From: Oncomelania hupensis
Lineage: Eukaryota; Mollusca; Gastropoda; Littorinimorpha; Pomatiopsidae
Length of the DNA stretch: 64,000 bases
NCBI GenBank assembly: GCA_036898135.1
Contig: CM072519.1
Coordinates: 38,801,091 to 38,865,090, forward strand
Direction: 5' to 3'
The position numbers and the translations under genes are program-made. Under the pieces are notes generated by a model. That model had not been told where the DNA came from and did not search any database. It worked only from the letters and a program-made list of their open reading frames with translations. Position 1 is the stretch's first letter, and the number at the start of each line of letters is the position of its first letter. This document shows, in pieces, positions 26,238 through 36,925 of this stretch.

Positions 26238-26315
26238 GGGGAGGGAGTGGGGGATGCAGGGGTGAATACATAGACTCACATTGCTATGCATGGGAGTCAA
26301 AAAGGGAGTGTAACA

Positions 26316-28304
26316 AGATAATAATGCAGATAATGTCTGCAAAGTTTCAAAACATTTTGATTACCTTTCCATGTAAACTGTGGTGTTTGGCCAAAAACTG
26401 CTAGTTTTGACTGTGAGGTATACCAACCGTAACCTCGATACTATATATCAAACTTTAGCTCGCCGACTATGTTCATTTTTGTGTCAATAACTATATGATA
26501 ATAATGAGTTTTAGGCAATTCTATCTAATATTTCATGATTTATTGTAATTTTATTCTCGGGAGTCAAAACTGCAATTTTTTTTAATCTTAAAAAATGGTA
26601 ATGTCTCACTGAAATTTAATTTTCAATCGCAAAAATGTTCGAAATTTACTTACAAAGCATACCAAAATTTACTTTCAAAGCATTTTTCTATCTTGCTGGT
26701 GGTTGTCTTGCTAAAATCTGAATTTTCTTTCCATCTGTCCAGCTGTTTACTATCATACTACTTTTCTCTCAAGTTGGCCACCCTTCAATTAAAACATTAT
26801 GCTCTAACTTGAAAAAAATAGTATAGCGTGATATACTTTTGTTGTTTTTGTTGTTGCATTTTATGTATTCTCAGGATGTTTGCTTTAAAATAAACCTCAT
26901 TTTAGGAAATTCTATCCACTATGATATCAACATACTCAATTACCTTAAGGCAATGGATCATCGTAATACAATCCAACAAAGACTTTCGATAGAATCTAAA
27001 CACTTTAATACTTACTTTGGTAGTCAGTTGTTTTGAAGCAAACGCCAACTTTGTTCGTAAGTTCACAGTAACTGTTTTGCGTTTCACACAAACTGAGCTT
27101 GAACTGCACAAGAATTTTAATCAAAACTGGTTGATTATGAGTATGGATGAGAAAGGAAAATAAGTTGAAATCTCGCCTTTAGAGTTTGAGCATCTGCGTA
27201 AATAGTAAAATCACTAGTACAGTAACCGCTGCACCAATGTGTATTTGCTGAACTATACTACTCTTTAGCAAATTCTCAATTTGTTGCAATTACCACCCTT
27301 TTAACTTTGAACACGGATGAATGCTTAAAAGAACACAAATTAGTAACACCTTGATGATAGTAACTAGACACTCTATAGGCGTCTAAATATTATAGAATCA
27401 AAAATATTTTCATGATAGATTTCATACATCGAATGAAATGTTTTCCAATTGTAACGCAATGGACCATTGTAATAGAATTCAACAAATCTAACACCTTTAA
27501 TATTTACTTTGATTGACAGTTGTTTTGAAGCAAACACCAATTTTGTTAGTAGGGTCACAATAATCAATTGCACACAAACCGCTCTCGTGTTTACTTACTT
27601 AACAAACTAACAAAAAAAGAGAAAAGTAGCCCAATATGTCGATCTCTAGTCATAAATGTACATTCAACACCAAGGAAGTAAATTGCAATGCATGCATCCT
27701 GGAAAATGTTTTAAAACCCAAACCACGTCCCAGTGTAAAAGGACAGCTGTCACTTCTTGTTATGTAGCTAACAAGAAATCAAGTGTATTGGTGTAAAATA
27801 ACACATAATATTTATTTTGTTAGTTTATTAAAACATTAAAAAATTTATGTTTAATATACTAAAAACACAAGTAATTTATTTTTTTAAATCTTATGTTTAA
27901 TCTACAGTATTACGTTTTTTATGTTTGTTTTAAGTAATAATATGTAAAATATTGAAAGCAGAGCTGATTTTAGTGCATGGGCGGTAGATGGTTTGTTGGG
28001 GGAACAAGCATCGTTTTTATTTTTAGCCTTCTGAGTACTGGAGGCATTGGTAAATCCATCATTTACTTCTCCCCCAAACACCGCCACCCACTCCTCACCA
28101 CCACCACCTCCCAGAAAGCTGACATGAAGACATAATAAATGTAAACTGAAAAGCTTGACACAACAGTAAAAGGGGATAAAAGCTCATGGAAACCTTAACA
28201 AAATTAAATAATGTATTAGGCAGATCCAGATGTCAAGAAAGTGCATGGAAGCGAGGCAGTTATAGATTGTGTTTGTGTGTGTGTGTGCTTGTGAGAGATC
28301 GAGA
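26316..28304. other. No gene; contains a pair of diverged direct repeats
   Basis: A block of about 110-140 bp at 26930-27070 (GGCAATGGATCATCGTAATA... CAGTTGTTTTGAAGCAAACGCCAA) returns at 27450-27560 (CGCAATGGACCATTGTAATA... CAGTTGTTTTGAAGCAAACACCAA). Otherwise AT-rich and unassigned. Confidence 0.5.
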
Positions 28305-28991
28305 GACTTCAGACTTCAGAACTTTATTTTAAAAGGTTAAGATTTTAGGCATGAGCCTATTCTTACAATCAGACCTTTTATAATAAGATAAAGATAGCAT
28401 CAAAATGTACTATACCATTATAAAATTTAAAAAAAATAAAAATAAAAGTAAAAATAAAAAAACATGTTTATTACAACAAATACAAAAAGACAAAAGCCCA
28501 ACCACCATTACTGCTACAACTATATATACCACCATTACTATTATGATACACGACTAGAAACATTAAAAGCAAATCTTATTAGGAGACAATAACAATGAAA
28601 CAATCTTAAGAGGTTCAATTAGTTAAAAGCCAAGTACACACCAACAAAAAATTTACATATTTAGGAAACAAATTAATCAATATGAAGCAATACATTTGAT
28701 TTTTACATGCACATTTATGATATACATTATAACATGAAGTTTACATTTGCAATTATGATACAGTTTATATTACAAACTAAATTTTTTTAAAATAACACTT
28801 AATATATACGTTATGAACATTAAGGCTGTGACATAATTACTAACTTAGCATTAATAATATTAGTTTTATTTTATCTGATTGAATAAATGGTAGCGTAATT
28901 TTGTTTTGAAACTGCCAACTGTTGTCTGTTGTTGGATTTGTGTTGGGAGGAGGTTCCAGATTGAAGGTCCAGAAAAGGAAAAGCTGGATTT

Positions 28992-29003
<12 letters not shown>
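28305..29003 (-). mobile_element. 5'-truncated LINE, last codons of RT protein and 3' UTR
   Basis: On the minus strand, from about 29003 to 28880, the frame reads SFSFSGPSIWNLLPTQI, then GSFKTKLRYHLF and a stop. This is the standard C-terminal ending of CR1/L2-type LINE proteins (WN.LP...FK..L...LF). It is followed by about 570 bp of AT-rich 3' UTR ending in a CTGAAGTCTGAAGTCT tail. It is a dead-on-arrival copy. Confidence 0.65.
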
Positions 29004-29245
<242 letters not shown>

Positions 29246-30400
29246 AATGTTATAGTGTAGGCTACATCATGGCTGCATATGAGTATGCAATGAATATAAA
29301 CCTAAGTATAGGCCGGTTTCCTCTAAAAGGACCTTGAACTTGGCCCCATGGTCAAACATTATGCCACAGCACAAGAGCTGTAGCCTTCTGTTATGCACCA
29401 GTTGGATGCAGCCAGTTTCAGGTTACTTAGCGTTATGCAACTGCTGGCAAGCCGTTGGTGCTGGAGCATTTCTGAGTAGAAACAATGATTATTTTAAGAA
29501 GAAATTGTGAATAAACATAGTTGTTAGGACGTCTCCATGCTTGATTCACTGCATAAAGATGAACCTTGCATGTAATGAGTTTATTTATCTCAAACCTACT
29601 GTCATGAGCGCGTGTGTAAAATACTACGGTAAACACAATACATTCAGCACAGACCATTCAGTTTTATTTAATCTCTCTCTACTTCAGTTTCAAAAGTGCA
29701 TGAGTGTGACCAAGTTGATAGTGTAGAAAACACATAAAAGCTTCAACTTGCACAATAGGCTCTTCATATACAATTACAACAAGACTTTTATAAATCAACA
29801 GCATGGTACCTGTTTGTCAAAAAGGTATTTCATATTACATTATTAGTGAATATGACACTATGCACAAACTCCTGCAATTACAGCAAGGCGAATGCACATA
29901 CAGACTAAACATAGGCAGGCCACGTTTCAGTCCCACCTTACGAAGACTGAACACTTCCTCGCGCAAAAATATCAAGGGAAGTAACTACCGAAAAAAGGTC
30001 AATTCTATAATTGTTGACAATGATACGATAGGTGTCTTACACATTCAAACATAAAATCAGTCATGAATTAAACGGTTGAGATCAGTATGTCTTTATTGTT
30101 CTACATCGTTGCTACATCATGGGTAGACTATGAAGTCAAACTGAAATCCCCAGTTTAAAAAAAATAACCAGTTCAAACATGCATTAAAAAGTTTGCAAGA
30201 TGGAATATACATAAAATATACAACCTATTCACACAAGCACATCATGCATGCACATCACACACTACACAATTGCCTTTCAAAAAGTTATTTAAAAAAAAAA
30301 AGACAATTCCCCATTTTTGAAGAGAGGGGAAGGGATTATGGAGGTGGTGTGGTAGATGTTGGAGGCAGTTAATTGCCATGTAGGGAATAAATAAAAAGAA
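29246..30400. other. No gene seen
   Basis: AT-rich, unassigned. A short frame at 29803-30054 has no supporting splice sites or family resemblance. Confidence 0.45.
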
Positions 30401-31057
30401 CTAGAAGGGCAAAGACCATATTACTAACATGCTCCTTATGGAACTCTCAATATTTGACGTGAAAATGAGTGCCCAGAAAATAAATACAGACTTTGATCTT
30501 TCTATGCTCTTGACCTTGAGATGACCTTGATCTCCAGCTCCAAATACACTCATATACTATCAAATAAACTACAGAAAAAGTTGTATTATGCCCAAAAAAA
30601 CAGTTAACTTGGGATGACCTTGACTTTCATTGACCTTGACCTTGGGATGACCTTGATTTTCACATGATCTCTCATGCATGTCTGATCAAATAACCCAATG
30701 TTATTGCACGCGATGGGTTAAACAGCCATTCCACTGTATGATGACCTATTTTTGGATGTTTTTGCAAGGCCTAAAATGACCTTGACCTTCACGACCAACG
30801 CAAAAATGGAACAAATATAAAAGATCAATCTATCATTTCTAAATACAACAGGTCTGGACTTTATATCTCTCATAATTTAGGGTCAAGGTATCTATACTAA
30901 CTGACTTTAGACAGCTCCAGTGGCCTTGACCTTGGAGTGAGGTTGACCCAATTTGTATAGTATGTGTCTCATTGATTTCTAGGTTGACCAAATTTGTATA
31001 GTATGTATGTCTCATTGATTTCTATCATGCTTCAAAGAATCATAAGTTCAATATTAA
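30401..31057 (+). mobile_element. Interspersed repeat family B, copy 2, left part
   Basis: Starts AACTAGAAGGGCAAAGACC and follows the family B order, with TGACCTTGACC motifs, up to AAGTTCAATATTAA. The right part resumes at 36361. A short stretch around 30950-31020 (AGGTTGACC...TCTCATTGATTTCTA) is tandemly duplicated. Confidence 0.7.
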
Positions 31058-31843
31058 ACCAATGCCACTCGGGCCAGTTTTGAGCTTCTCCTTATTCAGT
31101 TCTTAACACAAGGAAAAGCAACTCTGCAAAATGTTCACACCACACTCAAGAAAAAAATAAAAAATAAAAATTTATACCTGTTTTATTGTGATGAAAAATA
31201 TAACCAGATGTTAGATTTTCATACTTTATCATCTGACTGTCAGTTCTGAGAGCTCTGCTGATTTGTCAAACATGTAGGTGGAAAACGGAAGTTGCTTGGA
31301 AAAATAGGATGGAAATACTGCTGTCAGTGATATTGAGAAAGCTAATGATTTCTTCTCCAATGTTTTTACTAAGGAAAAGCAAGACAATATGCCAAAGTTG
31401 GATCATAGATCCAGATCTTATGGTGTGAGTTTAACAGAAACCCTAATAATGTCTAAAGCTGTACTAAACAGTAAATTGGACCCGTGCAAAGCCTTTGGGC
31501 CTGATGGCATTTCACCTTTTAAAAAAGCGAGTCAGGAGTTGTCTATTCCACTTTTGTACTTTTTAATAAATCTTTAGAGAAGAGCATAGTTCCAGCAGAT
31601 TGGAAAAAAGCGAACGTCCCTCCTACTTTTAAAACAGGATGTGAAATTATCGGCCAGTAAGCCTGACTTGCATTCTTTGTAATATCCTGGAATACTTTGT
31701 GCTGGATGCTGTTGTAGAACATATGAGCTTATGTGAACTCTATACTGATAGCATGGTTTGAAAAGTGGCAGGTCATGTGTAACTCTTATTAGGAGTGATG
31801 GAAGAATTTTACTAAAATGTTATATGATGGGGTAAGCTTTGAT

Positions 31844-31948
31844 CAGACCTGCCTACCCCCCTCAGATCCTCTGATCCAAGCGGGAGACAGGGGATCGAGG
31901 GTTTGCCAAAATGGAGCTCTGTATAATATCATGGCAAAATTGGTGATT

Positions 31949-32034
<86 letters not shown>

Positions 32035-32092
32035 GCTCCATTTTGGCAAAAGCGTGAGTCTCCCGCCAAAAGCGGGAGAGTAGGCAGGTCTG
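31844..32092. mobile_element. CAGACCTGCCTAC MITE, copy 1, TSD TTTGAT, with central (TA)n
   Basis: Inverted ends CAGACCTGCCTAC and GTAGGCAGGTCTG are flanked by the 6-bp direct repeat TTTGAT (31838-31843 and 32093-32098). Inside, a 23-bp perfect inverted repeat (31902-31924 and 32028-32050, TTTGCCAAAATGGAGCTCTG...) brackets a (TA)n run. The element can therefore form a hairpin with the microsatellite at its tip. Confidence 0.85.
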
Positions 32093-32309
32093 TTTGATGT
32101 ATTGTATCTGGATTTTAAAAAAGTGTTAGACTCAGTTCCGCATTCTTAACTCTTGACCAAAACTTAGTCCTATGGTATCACTGGAAATTTACTCCAGTGG
32201 ATTAGAAACTTTTTGACTGACAGAAGTCAGCTAGTAAGGGTTGGGGATACATTTTCATTTGAGGCTCCTGTATTAAGTGGGATACCATTTTAGGGCCTAT
32301 TTTGTTTAC

Positions 32310-32370
32310 AATACAATACAAGCTTATTGCTTTAGGTCCAGCGGACTCTTCCAAACCAAATCAGGACCAT
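32310..32370 (-). mobile_element. 61 bp 3' stub of repeat family A with 14 bp target duplication
   Basis: The stub contains GCTTTAGGTCCAGCGGACTC and CCAAATCAGGACC, the reversed 3' end of family A, plus an AATACAATAC-type tail. CCTATTTTGTTTAC occurs directly before (32296-32309) and after it (32371-32384). This is the signature of target-primed reverse transcription with heavy 5' truncation. Confidence 0.8.
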
Positions 32371-33311
32371 CCTATTTTGTTTACCATTTTAATAAATGAC
32401 TTGCCTGATTAAGTATCCTGCATCTGTAAAATTTTTGCCGATGACACAAAACTGTAAGCTTGTCTTGCAAAAGTGTGCAATTGCAATCGGACATTGACAA
32501 TCTAGTTAAGTGGTCGGATAAGCGGCAAATGCACTTTATATTTAATTCTTCCAAGTGCAAGGTATTAAATGTAGGTAAAAAAAGCACCCTTGCATCTAAT
32601 ATAATATGACAACAGACAAAGACCGACAGCCAATTGGTAAGTGTATTGAAGAGAAGGATCTTGGGATGGTACATTGAAATTTGATAAGAATATAAATACT
32701 GCAACTGCAAAATCAAACAAAATGCTTGCAATCATCCAAAGGTCCTTCTCTTACCTTGATGAAAACATTTTAACATGCTTATCAAAAACACTGGTTAGAC
32801 CTCAACTAGAGTATGCAAATTTGATGTGGTCACCTTATTTAAAAAGACAGTAATCAGCATTGGAAAAAGTAAAGCGAAGAGCAACCAAGCTGATTAAGTC
32901 CTTCAAACCTCTGTCTTACAAAGAAAGATTGCTGAAACTCAACCTCCTGACCCTGAAATTTAGATACAAGCCTGTAAAATACTTAAACTAACACTTTTTC
33001 CAAATTCCATACTGGACACTATACTAGAATTGCAGAAAATAATATGTTTATTAAACAATGTCGAACTAACAAAAGAAAGCACTGTTTTAGTTACAGAGCT
33101 GCACCACTCTGGAACAAATTACCTGCACATGTTAAAAAAGCTAACAATCTTAACCCATTCAAAAACCTTCTGGAAAAGGTAAGTTTTATAGCAGAAGCAA
33201 AACAAGTATTTGATGACTGATTGTCACCTTTTAATTGTAAATCCCTAAACAAATTGCCAACAAACCTGGAAAATGAAATGTAACTTATATAAGAAACATT
33301 ATATTACATTA

Positions 33312-33889
33312 CATGATTATTGCTTTAGGTCCAGCGGACTCTTCCGAGCCAAATAAGGACCAGACAACCCCTGATCCGCATAAAAGATCTGCTGAAACAA
33401 CCTAAGTGGTAAAACTGAAAGCTCTCCACCAGCCAGTCACTTTACAATAAAGACATCCCACGCAGGGGATGCTGAGGCTATACTCTTAATTTATCGAACC
33501 CCCGTTTACAAAAACAAAATAGAATACGAACATCATTATAAATTATCAACAAAACACATGCATATAAAATGCCTACATTGCTAAATAATAACATCATAGG
33601 AAGCCCTAGTGACCACCTGGCAGAAAACGTCCAATATTCCCAAGCTGATCCAACAGACCCCTCACACAAATAAGGAGTCTTGTCCAGGAAGAGTTTTCAA
33701 GAAAAAAGGTAGGTGACTGGTCTAGCGAAGAAGAAGATAGTATAGCAGATTGATAGAACAGAACAGGAATGAGAAAGAACAAATGAGAAAGACAGCGACA
33801 GTGGGAATTTAAAGCACTAAATTTCCAGAAAGTGGGGATACTATTTATACTGAAACCCCCGGCACACCAACGGGGGATATATGAGAAAC
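33312..33889 (-). mobile_element. Interspersed repeat family A, copy 3
   Basis: Minus-strand match to 12681-13270 over its whole length, from CCCCCGTTGGTGTGCC (reversed, near 33889) to GTCCGCTGGACCTAAAGCAA (near 33320). The flanking tail is ATGTAATGTAATATAATG. Confidence 0.75.
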
Positions 33890-34039
33890 AGGGACACTTA
33901 AAAAGCAGTGAAGCTTATAAATGTAGCCATGCTGGCTACAAGAATTTCTGACCATATGATACGTAGGCCTTACTCTGTCTCAGTTATGTTTAAACTAGCT
34001 GTGTGCAATAACTTGATCTATACTTTTCAGATCCCTTAA

Positions 34040-34702
34040 CTCTTTCCCTGCCAGGCATGTTTCCACGTTTGTGCCAGACATTTCTCTGGCACCGGAAAGA
34101 AAGTTCAGTACCTTGGGCATTTAAGCTACTGTTCTTTCAATAATAGTTGTTAAATAGACATATTTCATATCAAATAAAAGGTAAAAGAGTGAAGAATAAG
34201 AAAAAAAACACAAAAATGTTAATTTGATGATGTTATTATTGAAATATGTGTTTTGAAAGCATGTTGATCTTTTTGAAATGATAAAATAAAATAAAAATAT
34301 TTCTACATACCACAGTGATAAAAAAAATCAGGAGGAATAATTCCAATCACTGAATCAGTTCACACACCAGAAAGAAAATTTATTTAGGATCAAAATACAC
34401 TTTACAGTTTGAAATTATATTGATTATTAGCAGAGTTTGACACACTGTCGATTGTGCCCATCACAATGCTTAGTAAAATGCACAAAAAACAATCTAAAAA
34501 CGAATCAATTTGAAGAAACCACGCGCGTGTCGATCGAGAACGAAAGTAGAAAGAGTTATCTCTCTTTGGTTAAAATAAAACTTGGATTGGACTGAGCAAA
34601 AAACTGGAACGAAACGGAATACTGAAATGGACGATATATCGTCGATTGGCACAAACATGGCGGCTCAGATCGACGATATATCGTCGATTGGCAGGGAAAT
34701 AG
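34040..34702. mobile_element. piggyBac-like MITE, TTAA target site
   Basis: Inverted ends CTCTTTCCCTGCCA and TGGCAGGGAAATAG lie between TTAA sites (34036-34039 and 34703-34706). TTAA and a CCCTGCCA-type end are typical of piggyBac relatives. Near the right end the palindrome ACGATATATCGT followed by CGATTGGCA occurs twice (34631 and 34673). No coding frame is present. Confidence 0.75.
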
Positions 34703-34706
34703 TTAA

Positions 34707-35395
34707 AGCACATAACCGTTAGACGTAGCATTACATTCTCTATTAGAATACATAAACTTTATGTTTGATTTGTGTAGCAGCTTTGAAGGAGAGCATGATG
34801 TTTAGGATAGCCCGATGCATATTACGTTGATAAAGACACCGAGCTGTTATAGGCTAAGCCTCAACGGATAATGACCAGTCGTAACGCAACTTCCCGCCTT
34901 TTAACACATGATAAGAATATAATTTTGAATGATGCTATAACAAAGAGTTACACTGTAACTCCTTAAGTGTGATATTTTCTGATGCCTTAGTTCATTCTCT
35001 AACAGTAGATGCTTAACTTAAGGTACATATTAGTTTTATAGGGACATACACATCGGAAGAGAAACAGGGGAGAAATTGTAAGAAGGGTCTAGATGAAATT
35101 GTTGCTGACGTGTTGGGTGTTTTCTAATTTAGTCCGTCATAGTCGAAACCCATAATAGTAACCATGCCATATTATATATCGTTGCAACGAGGAGACGTTG
35201 TTCTCTCTTTGTTATTATTAGTATCATTTATAATTTTGTTAAATTAAAGAGTTATTATGAGTTTAGAGTCGTGACACCCTAAAGAGCAGCAGCCAACTCC
35301 CCCTCTTAAATAGAATATTATTGTTATTTTGTAGCAGATAGATCCGATATTGCTATACCAGTAGAAAGGTCATATTTCCGGGTTTACGCCGATAT
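34707..35395. other. No gene seen
   Basis: AT-rich filler inside the 5.3 kb TTAA-flanked insertion. No recognisable element. Confidence 0.45.
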
Positions 35396-35736
35396 CAGAC
35401 CTGATAGTGATCTAAGAGAGGTTTCCGCGGAACGTGCTACTATGTCACGCCTTGTGACAGGCATTTTGAAGTCCAATGAGTTTGATGACGTCCACAAATC
35501 TACAACTTGAACGGCGAAAATATATATACAGAAACAGTCAACGCTGCACCACTATTCCAAAACAAAGTATGGTGCCGCAAAACCGGAAGCGAGTAAAGCA
35601 ACTTTCGTCTTCCAATACAAAACAAAAAAATAAAATTAAAAAAAATTTAAGTGTCCGCGGATTGTTTAGCATTTTTTTTTTTTCCCGTTTTCGTTTTCGC
35701 GGATTTTCGCGATTTCGCGGAGAACTATCAGGTCTG
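35396..35736 (+). mobile_element. CAGACCTGATAGT DNA transposon remnant, flanking GATAT repeat
   Basis: Inverted ends CAGACCTGATAGT and ACTATCAGGTCTG are flanked by GATAT on both sides (35391-35395 and 35737-35741). That is 5 bp, one fewer than in its relatives. A short plus frame contains PQNRKRVKQ, a Lys/Arg-rich start like that before the BED finger in related elements, then degrades into poly-T and CGCGGATTTTCGCG. Confidence 0.65.
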
Positions 35737-35741
35737 GATAT

Positions 35742-36360
35742 TTAATTTGTATAGTATACTTTAGACTTTCATGCATTATACTTAAAATAAAGATTAGCAA
35801 CTAGCACAAACTTAGCCAGAGAGCCTAACTCCTGTACTGCTAGCGGTACGCGTAACATCGTTTTCAGTACGGCCTGCGGTCTCAGATAAAAGCACGACCA
35901 TGTTCAGTTTAGAGGGACACTCAACACGGGAGAGAAAACGGACAGAGAGCTAGGGAGAGCAAGAAAGAGAAAGGTCGAGGACAAGAGGTGAGATCCCAAC
36001 AATAATACGGTCGCTAAGCTGTTATCTCCATGGTCACTGCCTTTGCTCTCTGCAGAGTATCCTTTGCAGAGTATGATGTACTTCGAATAAAACTTTCAAC
36101 GGTCATCAACGGAGTGGCGTTAGAGAGAGAGAGAGAATGTGTGAATGAAAATTCTTCACCCTACTTCCATCACTTCACTTCGCTTCTCTCCAACAACCAC
36201 CCCAACACCACTACATATAGTCCCTCTGAACTGAACTGAACTGAACTAAACTGAACTATAAATATTAAAGCGATCCAATGTGGTTCACCGTTGCTAGACA
36301 GTTACGAAGCGGTAGGCACTGAGCTCGCGAGACCGGACGGGCCTTGTGAGTGGTAAAGGG
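35742..36360. other. No gene; GA-rich and CTGAA-repeat stretches
   Basis: Contains a purine-rich block (35925-35990) and a short CTGAACTGAACTGAACTAAA run (36226-36250). This is the right end of the putative 5.3 kb TTAA-flanked insertion. Confidence 0.4.
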
Positions 36361-36740
36361 TTAATAACCTAGAAAAAAGTGAAATTTTGTGACTAACATT
36401 TGTTGTACATGTTACCTTGATCTTGAAGTAAATTCATTAATTCACAGATCATTTATGAGGTCTCCTGGATATACACCATCTTATCAAGTTTAGCTGTGAT
36501 AGTTAAAACAGGTTCTAAGATATTAATCCGTTTGCAAGTTTTGCATGGACTGAGGACAGGCAGACGGAGGGGCAAATTTTTATTTAATTTTTTTTAAATG
36601 CCATTTTTGGACAATTTTTGACTTATCTTGCACATATTTGCAAAAACCTGGAACATTTTTTGGGGGGTGGAGGGTGCCGTAGGAGGGCTGTGGGGGATTG
36701 GGGGGTAGGATGAGTACATAGATTGCTTTGCAGGCGTGCC
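36361..36740 (+). mobile_element. Interspersed repeat family B, copy 2, right part
   Basis: Continues the family B order exactly where 31057 stops: AACCTAGAAAAAAGTGAAATT, TGACTAACATTTGTTG, GGATATACACCATCTTA, then the G-rich and GAGTACATAGATTGCTTTGC tail. Confidence 0.7.
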
Positions 36741-36925
36741 AAAAATGTTCTGAACTATTCTGCATTGTACAATCCTTGAAGAAACTAATAAACAAAGAAA
36801 AAGAATTCAAAAATGAAAATAGACTAACTAATCTGCTATCACATGCACTGTAAATGTTCAAGCTTTCTAACTGAAAGCTGAGTGAAACAACAACAGTAGC
36901 AACAACAACAATAAAAACAACAAGC

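Larger units (their letters stand above)
22577..26315 (+). mobile_element. Interspersed repeat family B, copy 1, split by two later insertions
   Basis: Family B sequence occupies 22577-22933, 24616-24788 and 25574-26315. Joining these pieces gives the same order as the copies at 30401-31057 plus 36361-36740 (+) and 55206-56105 (-). It contains many TGACCTTGACC motifs, AAATAACCCAATGTTGTTG, and a tail block GACTCACATTGCTATGCATG. The tail block is duplicated in this copy, around a (GT)n tract. There is no coding frame, so its mode of movement is unknown. Confidence 0.7.
31270..33290 (+). pseudogene. Degenerate CR1/L2-type LINE reverse transcriptase
   Basis: Fragments in changing frames follow the order of a LINE pol protein: GPDGISPF (31500), VPADWKKANV (31595), LLQWIRNFLTDR (32185), FADDTK-like text (near 32440), DIDNLVKWSDKRQMHF (32485), the region with LVRPQLEYA-like text (32800) and WNKLPAHVKK...FKNLLEKV (33110). 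Many stops and frameshifts are present, so it is long dead. Two later insertions sit inside it, at 31844-32092 and 32310-32370. The family is inferred from motif order only. Confidence 0.75.
31058..36360. mobile_element. Putative 5.3 kb TTAA-flanked (piggyBac-like) insertion
   Basis: Family B copy 2 is cut at TTAA (31054-31057) and continues at TTAA (36361-36364), so the 5303 bp between them arrived as an insertion. The ends, ACCAATGCCACTCGGGCC and (reversed) CCCTTTACCACTCACAAGGCCC, share CCACTC and GGCC. That is a weak inverted-end match compatible with piggyBac-like elements. No transposase frame is present. The interior is filled with a LINE, two MITEs, family A copies and a smaller TTAA element. 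Confidence 0.5.

Noticed and set aside
25990..26273. Frames of alternating Cys-Val
   Set aside because: They are translations of (GT)n and give no sign of a gene.
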